59,387 bases of DNA from Chloroflexota bacterium (GCA_029553955.1 JAKPJZ010000221.1:1-59387); one strand, 5' to 3'. Shown: positions 32,367-41,656, counted from the first letter of the stretch. Notes: generated from the letters alone by a model not told the origin. Translations and numbers: made by a program.

Positions 32367-33509
32367 ATGAAGCTTCACGAGTTCCAGTCGAAGGCAATTC
32401 TGGGGCGCTTTGGGATTCCGGTGCCCCGGGGCGAAGTGGCCGGCTCGGCCGAGGAGGCCGGCGCCATCGCCGGGCGCCTGGGCGGGCGCGTGGCGGTCAA
32501 GGCGCAGGTGTTGGTCGGCGGGCGCGGCAAGGCCGGGGGCATCCGCGTGGCCGCCACGCCGGCCGAGGCCCGCGAGAAGGCGGCGGCGATCCTCGGCCTG
32601 ACGATCCGTGGGCTGCCGGTGACCCGCCTGCTGATCGAAGAGGCCGCCGAAATCGCGCGCGAGATCTATCTCGGCCTGGTGATCGACCGCGTGGCCGGGC
32701 GGGTGGCGTTGATGGCCTCGGCCCAGGGCGGCGTCGAGATCGAAGAGGTGGCGCGCACTCATCCCGAGCAGATCGCCCGGCTAGCGATCGACCCCCTCGA
32801 GGGTCTGCGCGACTACCAGACCCGCTACCTCGCCTCTTTCCTATCCTTACCGGCCGGGCTGTGGCCCTCGTTCGCCCGCATCGCCCACGGTCTCTACAGC
32901 GCGTTTGTCGAGAGCGATGCGTCGCTAGCCGAGATCAATCCGCTGGTGGTCACCGGCGCCGGCGAGCTCCTGGCGCTCGATGCCAAGATCAACCTCGACG
33001 ACAACGCACTCTACCGCCATGCCGACCTCGAAGCGCTGCGCAATTCGGATGAGGAGTCGTTGGCCGAGGCGCGCGCCCGCGCCGCCGGCCTGAGCTACGT
33101 CGGCCTTGACGGCAACATCGGCTGCATGGTCAACGGCGCGGGCCTGGCCATGGCCACGCTCGACGCCATCAAGGCGTTTGGCGGCATGCCGGCTAACTTT
33201 CTCGACATCGGCGGCGGGGCGCGCTCCGAACGGGTGGCCACGGCGCTCGACATCATCCTGCAGGAGCCGCGCGTGAGCGTGGTGCTCCTGAACATCTTTG
33301 GCGGCATCACGCGTTGCGACGAGGTGGCGCAGGGCGTGGCCGAGGCGCTGGGGCACGTGCGGCCCGACCTGCCGATCGTGGCCCGGCTCGTGGGCACTAA
33401 CGAGGCCGAGGGGCAGGCCATCCTCGCCCAGGCCGGCGGCATACGAGCGACGACCTCGCTGGCCCAGGCGGCGCAGTTGGCCGTGGCGGCGGCAGGCCGA
33501 GGGAACTGA
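32367..33509 (+). CDS. sucC: Succinyl-CoA synthetase (ADP-forming), beta subunit
   Basis: Forms the nucleotide-binding subunit of the succinate-CoA ligase (succinyl-CoA + ADP/GDP + Pi to succinate + CoA + ATP/GTP). 380 residues. ATP-grasp features are [70 protein letters not shown] and the C-terminal CoA-ligase part with [17 protein letters not shown] and [20 protein letters not shown] 32367 lies about eight bases after AGGAAGGGG. The alpha subunit follows after an 80-base gap containing a small hairpin. With the korDABC genes downstream it can supply or use succinyl-CoA. Confidence 0.96.
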   Translation: MKLHEFQSKAILGRFGIPVPRGEVAGSAEEAGAIAGRLGGRVAVKAQVLVGGRGKAGGIRVAATPAEAREKAAAILGLTIRGLPVTRLLIEEAAEIAREIYLGLVIDRVAGRVALMASAQGGVEIEEVARTHPEQIARLAIDPLEGLRDYQTRYLASFLSLPAGLWPSFARIAHGLYSAFVESDASLAEINPLVVTGAGELLALDAKINLDDNALYRHADLEALRNSDEESLAEARARAAGLSYVGLDGNIGCMVNGAGLAMATLDAIKAFGGMPANFLDIGGGARSERVATALDIILQEPRVSVVLLNIFGGITRCDEVAQGVAEALGHVRPDLPIVARLVGTNEAEGQAILAQAGGIRATTSLAQAAQLAVAAAGRGN

Positions 33510-33565
33510 GGGAACTGGGGAACTGAAGGGAATGCCATCAGTTTCTCTCAGTTCCGTCAGTTCCC
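33501..33565. repeat. Small inverted repeat between sucC and sucD
   Basis: GGGAACTGAGGGAACT at 33501 (overlapping the sucC stop) mirrors AGTTCCGTCAGTTCCC at 33550, one mismatch. Built from GGGAACTG units on one strand and CAGTTCC on the other. Confidence 0.75.
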
Positions 33566-33588
33566 TCGTCTCGTTGAGGGAGGACTCA

Positions 33589-34458
33589 ATGGCTATTCTT
33601 GTTGATCGCAACACGCGGCTGCTCGTGCAGGGCATGACCGGGCGCGAGGGCGCTTTCCATACGCAGCAGATGTTGGCCTATGGCACCAATGTCGTGGCCG
33701 GGATGACGCCGGGCAAGGGTGGGCAGATCGTGCATGGCGTGCCGGTCTACGACACAGTGCGCCAGGCGGTGCGCGAGACGGGCGCCAACGCCTCGATCAT
33801 CTACGTGCCCGCCAAAGCGGCTGCCGACTCGATACTCGAAGCGGCCGATGCCGGGCTGGACCTGGTCGTCTGCATCACCGAGGGCCTGCCGACGCTCGAT
33901 ACCATGCGCGTCTGCCGCCTGCTCGCCGGCGGGGCGACGCGGCTGGTGGGGCCCAACTGCCCGGGCGTGATCTCGCCTGGCCAGGCCAAGGTGGGCATCA
34001 TGCCGGCGGCCATCCATACGCCGGGGCCGGTGGGGCTGGTCTCACGCAGTGGCACGCTGACGTACGAAGTGGTGCATGCGCTGACCCAGGCGGGGCTTGG
34101 CCAGTCGACCTGCGTGGGCATTGGCGGAGACCCCATCATCGGCACCGATTTTGTCGCCGTGCTGCGCCTCTTCGAAGCTGACCCCGCGACGCAGGCCGTG
34201 GTGCTCATCGGCGAGATCGGCGGCAGCGACGAGGAGCGCGCGGCTGAGTTCATCGGCCGCGAGATGAGCAAGCCGGTGGTGGCGTTCGTAGCCGGACGTT
34301 CGGCGCCGGCGGGCAAGCGCATGGGGCACGCCGGGGCTATCATCTCCGGCGGCTCGGGCACGGCGGAGGAAAAGATCCGCGCGCTCACTGCGGCCGGGGC
34401 GCAGGTCGCCGAGCTGCCGGGCGATATCCCAGCGCTGGTGCAGCAGGCGCTGCGGTAG
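33589..34458 (+). CDS. sucD: Succinyl-CoA synthetase, alpha subunit
   Basis: CoA-binding, phosphohistidine subunit of the succinate-CoA ligase. 289 residues, standard size. The N-terminal Rossmann CoA site reads [36 protein letters not shown]; the phosphorylated histidine is in [39 protein letters not shown] is a further family signature. ATG 33589 follows GGGAGGAC. Palindrome B6 begins 12 bases after the stop. Confidence 0.96.
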   Translation: MAILVDRNTRLLVQGMTGREGAFHTQQMLAYGTNVVAGMTPGKGGQIVHGVPVYDTVRQAVRETGANASIIYVPAKAAADSILEAADAGLDLVVCITEGLPTLDTMRVCRLLAGGATRLVGPNCPGVISPGQAKVGIMPAAIHTPGPVGLVSRSGTLTYEVVHALTQAGLGQSTCVGIGGDPIIGTDFVAVLRLFEADPATQAVVLIGEIGGSDEERAAEFIGREMSKPVVAFVAGRSAPAGKRMGHAGAIISGGSGTAEEKIRALTAAGAQVAELPGDIPALVQQALR

Positions 34459-34470
34459 ACACTGGGGTAT

Positions 34471-34534
34471 GTCCGGCGTGTTGGCCGGTGTCGTTGACCG
34501 CGCGCGGTCAACGACACCGGCCAACACGCCGGAC
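34471..34534. repeat. Family B palindrome B6, 32-bp perfect arms
   Basis: Arms 34471-34502 and 34503-34534, no spacer, centre GACCGCGCGCGGTC. Preceded by ACACTGGG, the same octamer that stands between the trpB stop and palindrome B1. Confidence 0.95.
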
Positions 34535-34616
34535 CCGCTCTTCTTGGGTAGGCTCTTGGGGTACTCAGGCGGCTTCTGCGCCACCGGACCCCGTTGCATC
34601 ATGGATGGAGGGCCGA

Positions 34617-36308
34617 GTGGCAAGCAGGAGACGTATCGTCATCGTGGGCGGCGTGGCGGCGGGCACCAAGGCGGCGGCGCGGGCGCGGCGCTGCGATCCA
34701 GGCGCCGAGATTACCCTGGTCGAGAAGGGCGAGCTCATCTCTTACGCCGGCTGCGCCCTGCCCTACTATGTGGCCGGCGCGATCGCCGGCGAGTCAGAGT
34801 TGGTCGTCACCCAGGCCGGCGAGTTCGCTGCGCTGCGCGATATCGACGTGCGGACTCGGACCGAGGCGCTCCGCATCGATCGGCCGGCAAAGACCGTCAC
34901 CGTGCGCCGGCTGGCCGACGGGCGCGAGGACGTGCTACCCTACGATTCCCTGGTGCTCGCGACGGGCGGCACGCCGCTGGTGCCCCCGCTCCCGGGCCGC
35001 GATCTGGCGGGCATCCATCGCCTGAAGGAGCCGGCCGATGCGCGGCGCATCCGCGCCGAGATCGACGCCGGCCGTGTAGAGCGGGCCGTGATCGTGGGCG
35101 GCGGCCTCATCGGCATGGAAATGGCCGAGGCGCTTACCATGCGCGGCGTGCGCACGACGGTGGTCGAGATGCTGGACCGCGTGCTGGCTGCCTTCCTCGA
35201 CCCCGAGATTGCGGCGCTGTTGCACGCGCACCTGCGTGCCCGCGGCGTCGAGCTGCGCCTGGGCGAGCGCGCGTTGCGCTTCGAGGGCGACGGTGACGGC
35301 CATGTGCGCCGCGTGGTCACCAGCGGCGGCGAACTGCCGGCCGACCTGGTGTTGCTGGCCATCGGTGTGCGGCCCAGCGTGGGCCTGGCTCGCGATGCCG
35401 GCCTCGCTATCGGCCCCACGGGCGCCATCGCCGTAGACGATCACCTGCGCACGAGCGACCCAGCGATCTATGCCGGGGGCGATTGTGTGGAGAACGTGCA
35501 TCGGGTGACGGGCCGGCCGGTCTACAGCCCCCTGGGCTCGACCGCCAACAAGCACGGCCGGGTCATCGGCAGCAACGTGGCCGGCGGCGACGAGCGCTTT
35601 CCGGGCGTGCTGGGCACGATGGTGGCCAAGGTGTTCGACTATACTGTCGGCGCAACGGGGATCAACGCGGCGCGCGCCGTCGAGGCAGGTCTGGCGGCGC
35701 TTACGGCCCTCGTGCCTGCCGCCGACCGCGCGCACAACTACCCTGCGCACCAGGAGATCGTCGTCAAGATGGTGGCTGAGCGCCACAGCTCGCGGCTGCT
35801 CGGCCTGCAGGGGGTGGGGCCGGGCGAGGTGGCCAAGCGCATCGACGTGGCCGCCACCGCGCTCTCGTTCGGCGCCACGGTTGACCAGGTGGCCGACGTC
35901 GACCTGGCCTATGCGCCACCGTTCGCCCCGGCGGTCGACCCGGTGCACCATGCCGCCAACGTCATCCGCAACAAGCGCGATGGCCTCGCCCGCACCGTGG
36001 GACCGCTGGAGCTGCAGCACATGCTCGACGCCGGCGGGGCGTTTTTGCTGCTCGACGTGCGCTCGCGGGCCGAGTTTGTGGCCAGGCGCATCGCAGCCGG
36101 GGCGCGGCTGCTGCACATCCCGCAAGATGAGCTGCGCACGCGCCTGGGCGAGCTGCCGCGCGGCGTGCCGCTCGTCGTTTGCTGTCAGCGTGGCGTGCGC
36201 GCCTACCGCGCCGCACGGCTGCTCTCGGGCATGGGCCTGGGCGATGTGGCCTACCTCGAAGGCAGCCTGCTGACCTGGCCGGGCGACATCGAGACAGGCT
36301 CAAGTTGA
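34617..36308 (+). CDS. CoA-disulfide reductase-like flavoprotein fused to a rhodanese domain
   Basis: FAD/NAD(P)H-dependent disulfide reductase of the CoADR/Nox group. 563 residues. FAD fold IVIVGGVAAGTKAAARARR; the single redox Cys in ISYAGCALPYYVAG (Cys46) matches CoADR rather than CXXXXC glutathione-type enzymes. NAD fold AVIVGGGLIGMEMAEAL; second FAD motif DPAIYAGGDCVENVH. Dimerisation domain to about residue 450, then a rhodanese domain (LLLDVRSRAEFVA) with its loop CQRGVR (Cys523). Such fusions are proposed to reduce CoA-linked per- or polysulfides. GTG 34617 is selected for the GGAGGG five bases before. It sits between sucCD and korDABC, so keeping CoA reduced for succinyl-CoA chemistry is one reading; sulfur metabolism is another. 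Confidence 0.9.
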   Translation: MASRRRIVIVGGVAAGTKAAARARRCDPGAEITLVEKGELISYAGCALPYYVAGAIAGESELVVTQAGEFAALRDIDVRTRTEALRIDRPAKTVTVRRLADGREDVLPYDSLVLATGGTPLVPPLPGRDLAGIHRLKEPADARRIRAEIDAGRVERAVIVGGGLIGMEMAEALTMRGVRTTVVEMLDRVLAAFLDPEIAALLHAHLRARGVELRLGERALRFEGDGDGHVRRVVTSGGELPADLVLLAIGVRPSVGLARDAGLAIGPTGAIAVDDHLRTSDPAIYAGGDCVENVHRVTGRPVYSPLGSTANKHGRVIGSNVAGGDERFPGVLGTMVAKVFDYTVGATGINAARAVEAGLAALTALVPAADRAHNYPAHQEIVVKMVAERHSSRLLGLQGVGPGEVAKRIDVAATALSFGATVDQVADVDLAYAPPFAPAVDPVHHAANVIRNKRDGLARTVGPLELQHMLDAGGAFLLLDVRSRAEFVARRIAAGARLLHIPQDELRTRLGELPRGVPLVVCCQRGVRAYRAARLLSGMGLGDVAYLEGSLLTWPGDIETGSS

Positions 36309-36333
36309 CAGTGGTTCTTCTTTGGTCTAATAT
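36305..36333 (+). promoter_or_regulatory. Promoter of the kor operon, overlapping the upstream stop
   Basis: TTGACA at 36305-36310 contains the TGA stop of the preceding gene; after 17 bases TAATAT at 36328-36333. About 80 bases before korD. Confidence 0.8.
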
Positions 36334-36411
36334 CACCACGGTGGCCATCCGGGTCTGGCGCCGGGTGGCGCGGCTGGTATCGGCTTGAGACGGGGAGGTC
36401 GCGACGACGAC

Positions 36412-36699
36412 ATGGCAGAAGAACAGACGACCGGCGCTGTCGGCCCGGCCGAGGAACAGCCCGCGCTGCGCCGCGGCCGCCGGGGCCGTGTGCGAGTGTT
36501 TGGCAACTGGTGCAAGGGCTGTGGCCTCTGCATCGCCTTTTGCCCGCGCGATGTCTTTGTGGCCGGCGCCGATGGCCACCCCATTGTGGTCAACCCCGAG
36601 CGTTGTACGGCCTGCATGTGGTGTGCCGAGCACTGTCCCGATTTTGCCATCGAGGTCGGGCTCGAGGATGAGAGCACAGAGCGGAGGGATGCGGCGTGA
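36412..36699 (+). CDS. korD: 2-oxoacid:ferredoxin oxidoreductase, delta (ferredoxin) subunit
   Basis: Carries electrons between the TPP site and ferredoxin. 95 residues with two [4Fe-4S] motifs: CKGCGLCIAFCP and CTACMWCAEHCP. The N-terminal 30 residues are an Ala/Glu/Arg-rich extension. ATG 36412 follows GGGGAGGTC. The stop overlaps the GTG of korA. The order delta-alpha-beta-gamma is typical of 2-oxoglutarate and related oxidoreductases in anaerobes. Confidence 0.92.
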   Translation: MAEEQTTGAVGPAEEQPALRRGRRGRVRVFGNWCKGCGLCIAFCPRDVFVAGADGHPIVVNPERCTACMWCAEHCPDFAIEVGLEDESTERRDAA

Positions 36700-37811
36700 C
36701 CGTCCGGCTCATGCAAGGCAACCTGGCCTGTGTCGAAGGTGCCCTGGCGGCGGGCTGCCGTTTCTATGCGGGCTATCCCATTACCCCCTCCTCGGAGGTC
36801 GCTGAGCGGCTCTCACGGCGCCTGCCCGAGCTGGGCGGCAAGTTCATCCAGATGGAAGACGAGATCGCTTCCATCGCGGCCGTGATCGGTGCCTCGGTGG
36901 GGGGGCTGAAGGCCATGACCGCCACCAGCGGCCCCGGTTTCTCGCTGATGCAGGAGAACATCGGCTACGCCGCCATGGCCGAGATCCCCTGTGTGATCGT
37001 CAATGTGCAGCGCACCGGGCCCAGCACGGGGCTGCCGACATCACCCGCGCAGGGCGACATGATGCAGGCCCGTTGGGGCACCCACGGCGACCATCCCATC
37101 ATCGCGTTGACCCCGTCGTCGGTGCGCGAAGCGTTCGACCTCACGGTCAAGGCGTTCAACTTGTCCGAGCTGTATCGCACACCGGTGTTGCTGATGATGG
37201 ACGAGGTCATCGGCCACATGCGCGAGAAGGTCGAGCTGCCGGCCCAGGTCGAGGTCGTGCAACGCCCAACGACCGATGTGCCTCCGGAATGGTACTACCC
37301 CTACGAGGCGGGCGGCGCCGACGTGCCGCCGCTGGCGCCCTTTGGCAAGGGCTTCCGCTATCACATCACCGGCCTCTTCCACGACCGGGCGGGCTTTCCT
37401 ACCGAGCGCCTGGATGAGATCGGTCTCTGGATCAAGCGCGTCAACGCCAAGATCGAGCGCAACCTCGACCATATCCTGCTCTATCAACTCGACGCAGTGG
37501 AGGGAGCACGCACGCTGGTGGTGGCCTATGGGGGCACGGCCCGATCGGCCCGCCACGCGGTGGCGCTCGCCCGGGCGCGGCGGTACAAAGTGGGCTTTGT
37601 CAACCTGCAGACCATCTGGCCCTTCCCGGCCGACATGCTGGCCTCTGCGGCCCAGGGCGTGCGCGCTGTTGTCGTGCCCGAGATGAACCTGGGCCAGGTG
37701 GCGCTCGAGGTCGAGCGGGTGGTGGGGCGGCACAAGGTGCGCCGCGTCAACCGCGCCGACGGCCAGATGATTGCGCCCGACGAGATCCTGGCAGCCATTG
37801 AGGAGCGCTGA
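36696..37811 (+). CDS. korA: 2-oxoacid:ferredoxin oxidoreductase, alpha subunit
   Basis: Pyrimidine-domain subunit of a ferredoxin-dependent 2-oxoacid oxidoreductase, most likely for 2-oxoglutarate (2-oxoglutarate + CoA to succinyl-CoA + CO2 + reduced ferredoxin). 371 residues: RLMQGNLACVEGALAAGCRFYAGYPITPSSEVAE, QMEDEIASIAAVIGASVGGLKAMTATSGPGFSLMQE and QRTGPSTGLPTSPAQGD are strong KorA signatures. GTG 36696 overlaps the korD stop. The proximity of sucCD supports a succinyl-CoA-linked substrate; exact substrate cannot be read from the sequence. Confidence 0.93.
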   Translation: MTVRLMQGNLACVEGALAAGCRFYAGYPITPSSEVAERLSRRLPELGGKFIQMEDEIASIAAVIGASVGGLKAMTATSGPGFSLMQENIGYAAMAEIPCVIVNVQRTGPSTGLPTSPAQGDMMQARWGTHGDHPIIALTPSSVREAFDLTVKAFNLSELYRTPVLLMMDEVIGHMREKVELPAQVEVVQRPTTDVPPEWYYPYEAGGADVPPLAPFGKGFRYHITGLFHDRAGFPTERLDEIGLWIKRVNAKIERNLDHILLYQLDAVEGARTLVVAYGGTARSARHAVALARARRYKVGFVNLQTIWPFPADMLASAAQGVRAVVVPEMNLGQVALEVERVVGRHKVRRVNRADGQMIAPDEILAAIEER

Positions 37812-37815
37812 GACG

Positions 37816-38661
37816 ATGAAGCAGGAATCTCCGGTGGATCCCTACGGCTATCTGCGGCCCAAGAAAAAGTTCCCCAACGTCTGGTGCGCGGGGTGCGGCA
37901 TCGGCATTGTCTTGGGCGCGATCATCCGCGCCGTTGATCGTATCGGTTGGGACCGCGACGACGTGGCTATGGTCTCGGGTATCGGCTGCAGTGGGCGCAT
38001 GCCGGTCTATGTCGATTTCAACACCATGCATACGACCCACGGGCGGGCGTTGGCCTTTGCCACCGGCCTCAAGCTGGCCCGCCCCGAGATGCACGTAATT
38101 GTGGTGATGGGCGATGGCGATGCCCTGGCCATCGGCGGCAACCACTTTATCCATGCGGCGCGGCGCAACATCGGCCTGACGGCGATCATCATCAACAATG
38201 CCATCTATGGTATGACGGGCGGCCAGTACTCACCGACGACGCCAGAGAACATGGTGACGACGACCGACCCCTATGGGCACATCGAGCCGCCGTTCCCCGT
38301 GCCCGCCCTGGCCGAGGCTGCCGGCGCTTCGTTCGTGGCCCGCAGCACCGTGTATCATGCCCGCGAGCTGGACCATCTCATCGAGCTGGCGCTGGCCAAG
38401 AAGGGCTTCTCGGTGGTCGAAGCGGTGAGCTACTGCCATACGACCTTTGGGCGCCTGAACAGGCTGGGCGGCGCGGTGGAGATGATGCGGCGTCTGAAGG
38501 ATGATGCCATCCCGGTGGAACGGGCCAAGGGGATGCCGCCCGAGCAACTCGAGGGCAAGATCGTGCGCGGCGTATTCGTCGACCGCGACACACCCGAGTT
38601 CACCGAGCGCTATCAAAAAGTGATCGCGATGGCCCAGGCACAGGCCAAGGGGGGCGCATGA
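37816..38661 (+). CDS. korB: 2-oxoacid:ferredoxin oxidoreductase, beta subunit (TPP binding)
   Basis: Binds thiamine diphosphate. 281 residues. WCAGCGIGIVLGAI gives the N-terminal Cys motif and the TPP/Mg signature is VVMGDGDALAIGGNHFIHAARRN with the closing Asn in IIINNAIYGMTGGQ. SGIGCSGRMPVYVDFNTMHTTHGRA is characteristic of KorB/PorB proteins. ATG 37816 follows AGGAGCG; the open frame upstream overlaps korA. Stop overlaps the korC start (ATGA). Confidence 0.94.
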   Translation: MKQESPVDPYGYLRPKKKFPNVWCAGCGIGIVLGAIIRAVDRIGWDRDDVAMVSGIGCSGRMPVYVDFNTMHTTHGRALAFATGLKLARPEMHVIVVMGDGDALAIGGNHFIHAARRNIGLTAIIINNAIYGMTGGQYSPTTPENMVTTTDPYGHIEPPFPVPALAEAAGASFVARSTVYHARELDHLIELALAKKGFSVVEAVSYCHTTFGRLNRLGGAVEMMRRLKDDAIPVERAKGMPPEQLEGKIVRGVFVDRDTPEFTERYQKVIAMAQAQAKGGA

Positions 38662-39209
38662 CAGGGCGATTCGAGGTCCAGCTAGCCGGCGAAGGCGGGC
38701 AGGGCCTGATCCTGGCCGGGGTGATCCTGGCCGAGGCGGCGGCCGTGTACGACGGGCTCAATGCCACACAGACCCAGTCGTACGGCCCCGAGGCCCGCGG
38801 CGGCGCCAGCAAGTCGGAGGTAGTGATCTCGGACGGCGAGATCGACTACCCCAAGGTGATCGAGGCCGACTGTCTGCTGGCCATGAGCCAGGAGGCCTGC
38901 GACAAGTATGTCGGCCACCTGAAGCGCGATGGCGTGCTCATTGTCGACTCGGTACACGTGACGCGGCTGCCGCTGGGGCGGCAGGCGGTCCAGGCGCCGA
39001 TCACGCAGTTGGCCGAGGAGGCGACCGGGCGCCGCATCACCGCGAATGTGGTGGCGCTGGGCGTGCTCGTGGGCACGACCGGGGCCGTCTCGCGAGGGGC
39101 TATCGAGGCTGCCGTGCGCGCGCGGGCGCCCAAGGGCACCGAAGAAGTGAACGTCACAGCGCTCACGGCCGGCCTCGACTGGGCCGAGCAGCAGCGCGCA
39201 ACACTGTAG
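38658..39209 (+). CDS. korC: 2-oxoacid:ferredoxin oxidoreductase, gamma subunit
   Basis: CoA-side gamma subunit. 183 residues; FEVQLAGEGGQGLILAGVILAEAAAVYDGLNATQTQSYGPEARGGASKSEVVIS is the expected gamma-domain opening. ATG 38658 overlaps the korB stop, so the four subunits are translationally coupled. The stop TAG leads into a GGGGCG hairpin (39208-39232) that may mark the end of the operon. Confidence 0.93.
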   Translation: MTGRFEVQLAGEGGQGLILAGVILAEAAAVYDGLNATQTQSYGPEARGGASKSEVVISDGEIDYPKVIEADCLLAMSQEACDKYVGHLKRDGVLIVDSVHVTRLPLGRQAVQAPITQLAEEATGRRITANVVALGVLVGTTGAVSRGAIEAAVRARAPKGTEEVNVTALTAGLDWAEQQRATL

Positions 39210-39232
39210 GGGCGATTCGTGAACCGCCCCTT
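39208..39232. repeat. Short hairpin after korC
   Basis: AGGGGCGATTCGTGAACCGC continues to CCCT, giving a GGGGCG/CGCCCC stem. No T-run follows. It may weakly terminate the kor operon. Confidence 0.5.
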
Positions 39233-39253
39233 CCATAGAGCCAGGGGCGCGAT

Positions 39254-39859
39254 ATGACATGTGGCAGCGCAGGCAGGGCGGCACATCCGCAGCGGGTCGA
39301 GGTGTTGGAATCGGCGCGCGTGTACGAGGGGTTCATCTCTCTCGACCGCGCGCTGGTGTGCTATGAGCGCTTTGACGGTACGATGAGCGCGCCCGCGAGC
39401 CGGCTGGTTGCGGAGCGCGGCGACGCTGTGGGCGTCTTGCTCTATGATGCAGAGCGCGATGAGGTCGTGCTGGTGGAGCAGTTCCGCTACCCGGCCTACT
39501 CACGGGGCGAGCAGGCATGGCTGCTGGAGATTGTCGCCGGGACCTGCCCCCTCGATCAGGACCCGCTGGAGGTGGCCCGCCGCGAAGTGCGCGAGGAGGC
39601 GGGCTATGAGGTGCAGGCCCTGGAGCATCTCGGCAGCTGTTTCCTCAGCCCGGGCGGCTCGACGGAGCGGGTGCACATCTACCAGACCGGCGTCGCGGTG
39701 GACGTGCGCACGTGGGCCGGCGGCGGCGTGCCCGGCGAGGGTGAGGACACGCGCCTCTGCATTGTGCCGCGCGAGGAGGCGCTCGGCCTGGTGCGCCGCG
39801 GCGCCATCGCCGATGCCAAAACGATTATCGCGCTGCTGGCGATGCATGGTGGGTCCTGA
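39254..39859 (+). CDS. NUDIX hydrolase, ADP-ribose pyrophosphatase type
   Basis: Hydrolyses nucleoside diphosphates linked to another moiety, probably ADP-ribose. 201 residues. The Nudix box reads GTCPLDQDPLEVARREVREEAGY, preceded by VVLVEQFRYPAYSRGEQAWLLEIVAG, the classical ADP-ribose pyrophosphatase context. ATG 39254 is the first good start after the kor operon hairpin. The stop TGA (39857-39859) is the first triplet of palindrome B7. Confidence 0.92.
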   Translation: MTCGSAGRAAHPQRVEVLESARVYEGFISLDRALVCYERFDGTMSAPASRLVAERGDAVGVLLYDAERDEVVLVEQFRYPAYSRGEQAWLLEIVAGTCPLDQDPLEVARREVREEAGYEVQALEHLGSCFLSPGGSTERVHIYQTGVAVDVRTWAGGGVPGEGEDTRLCIVPREEALGLVRRGAIADAKTIIALLAMHGGS

Positions 39860-39934
39860 GCAGATGTGTCTCAAGCCGGCGTCGTATGCCGTCCGCGGAC
39901 GGCATACGACGCCGGCTTGAGACACATCTGCTCA
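39857..39934. repeat. Family B palindrome B7, 39-bp perfect arms, contains the NUDIX stop codon
   Basis: Arms 39857-39895 and 39896-39934, no spacer, centre GTCCGCGGAC. The first triplet is the stop of the NUDIX gene. Confidence 0.95.
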
Positions 39935-39997
39935 AAACCCGGCCTATCTCTGGGCTCCACCGGACCATGGTGGAGCCTGCACTATGGAGGCGACAAG

Positions 39998-41503
39998 GTG
40001 GGAGAAGCACCACGACCCCAGGATCTGTTGGCCAGGATCCTGCCCGCGGTCGCGGCGCGGCACCGCGAGGCATGGCTGGTTGGCGGCTGGGTACGCGACC
40101 GGCTGCTCGGGGTGGATTCGCACGATATCGATCTTGTGGTCCCAACGGGTGCCGTTGCCACCGCCCGGCACCTGGCCGACTTGGTGGGCGGCGCCTTTGT
40201 GCTGCTCGACGAGACGCGCGACACGGCGCGCGTGGTGGTGGGCGCGCCGGGCGACGCCATCTACCTGGACCTGGCGGGCATGCGCGGGCCGGGCATCGAG
40301 GCCGACCTCATGGCGCGCGATTTCACGGTGAACGCCATGGCGCTGGCTGCGGCGGCCTATTGCGAGCCCGAGCCGACGATCATCGACCCCTCCGGCGGCC
40401 GGCGCGACCTGGCGGCGCGACGGCTGCGCGCCGTGTCGCCCGGTGCGTTTCGCGATGACCCGCTGCGCACGTTGCGCGGCGTGCGCCTGGGCGCCGCGTT
40501 GGGCTTTGATCTGGACGACGAGACGGCAGCATGGATGCGGCAGGACGCGGCCTTGCTCAGCACCGTCTCGCGCGAGCGCGTCCGCGATGAATTGATGCAG
40601 ATGCTGGCCCTGCCGCGGGCCGAGCGCTCGCTGCGCCGGCTCGACGGGTTGGGGCTGCTGGAACAGGTGCTGCCCGAGCTGGCGGCGTTGCGCCAGGTCG
40701 AAGCGCGCTACGGGGGCGAGGTGAGCGCGCTCGACCGCAGCCTGAGGACCGTCGGCATCGCACAAGAGATGCTCGACTGGCTGGCCGGCACGGCCTCGGC
40801 GCTGCCCGGCGTAGCCGCCGCAACATTGCAGGCCCTCGTGGACCCCTACCGCGCCCGGCTCGTGCAGTACCTGGGCGAGCTGCTGCCCGGCGGACGCAGC
40901 AAGGCGACGCTGCTGCTGCTGGCTACGTCGCTGCATGAGGTCGGCAAGGGGGCCACCGAGCAGGGGCATGCGGGCGCCGGGGGGCGTTTCCTCGACCACG
41001 AGGTGCTGGGCGCCTCCATGGCGGCGACGATCGGCCGGCGGCTGTGTCTCTCGAGTGCCGAGACGGCACGGCTGCGGCTGGCGGTGCGCAACCACAGCCG
41101 CCCCTGGGAGCTGGCGCGTGAGGCCGAGGCGGCGCCCTCGCGGCGTGCCATGTACCGCTTCTTCCGCGATGCAGAGCCGGCCGGCGTGGAGGCCATCCTG
41201 CTCTCGCTGGCCCACCACCTGGCCACCTATGGCTCGAACCTGGACCCCGAACGCTGGCGGCGGCACGTGGCCGCGAGCGCGGCGCTGCTCGAGGCCTGCT
41301 TTGACCGGCGGGAGGAGATTGTCGATCCGAGGCCGCTGATCGATGGGCATGGTCTCATCGAGACGCTGGACCTGGTGCCGGGGCCGGGGGTGGGCGTGCT
41401 TCTCGACGGCATCCGCGAGGCGCAGGCGGCTGGCGAGGTGCACAGCCGGGAGGAAGCACTGACCGTGGCGCGCCACCTGCTGGAGCGCGAAGGCCTTCGC
41501 TGA
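39998..41503 (+). CDS. cca: CCA-adding tRNA nucleotidyltransferase / poly(A) polymerase family with HD domain
   Basis: Adds or repairs the 3' CCA of tRNAs. 501 residues. Class II polymerase head: EAWLVGGWVRDRLLGVDSHDIDLVV (G-G-x-V-R-D and D-x-D), then ARDFTVNAMAL and the RRDL/DPLRTLRGVRLGAALGF stretch. A C-terminal HD-type region shows TSLHEVGKGA (His-Glu in place of His-Asp), LDHEVLGASMA and RNHSRPWELA. GTG 39998 is chosen for GGAGG eight bases upstream; in-frame sequence before it is palindrome B7. Whether it adds full CCA or only part cannot be decided here. Confidence 0.9.
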   Translation: MGEAPRPQDLLARILPAVAARHREAWLVGGWVRDRLLGVDSHDIDLVVPTGAVATARHLADLVGGAFVLLDETRDTARVVVGAPGDAIYLDLAGMRGPGIEADLMARDFTVNAMALAAAAYCEPEPTIIDPSGGRRDLAARRLRAVSPGAFRDDPLRTLRGVRLGAALGFDLDDETAAWMRQDAALLSTVSRERVRDELMQMLALPRAERSLRRLDGLGLLEQVLPELAALRQVEARYGGEVSALDRSLRTVGIAQEMLDWLAGTASALPGVAAATLQALVDPYRARLVQYLGELLPGGRSKATLLLLATSLHEVGKGATEQGHAGAGGRFLDHEVLGASMAATIGRRLCLSSAETARLRLAVRNHSRPWELAREAEAAPSRRAMYRFFRDAEPAGVEAILLSLAHHLATYGSNLDPERWRRHVAASAALLEACFDRREEIVDPRPLIDGHGLIETLDLVPGPGVGVLLDGIREAQAAGEVHSREEALTVARHLLEREGLR

Positions 41504-41542
41504 AGACCGGAGAACAACCGCAGAGACGCAGAGACCGGGCAT

Positions 41543-41634
41543 GGGTTTTGGGGGTATCTGGCTCCGCCGGCTGCCCCTGGCGCGCCCGCGGGCGCGCCAG
41601 GGGCAGCCGGCGGAGCCAGATACCCCCAAAACCC
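41543..41634. repeat. Family B palindrome B8, 46-bp perfect arms
   Basis: Arms 41543-41588 and 41589-41634, centre CGCGCCCGCGGGCGCG, outer edge GGGTTTTGGGGG. Ends 22 bases before the next start. Its right arm resembles the B4 half element at 18107-18157. Confidence 0.95.
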
Positions 41635-41656
41635 CACCTTGTGACAGGAGAGGTTG

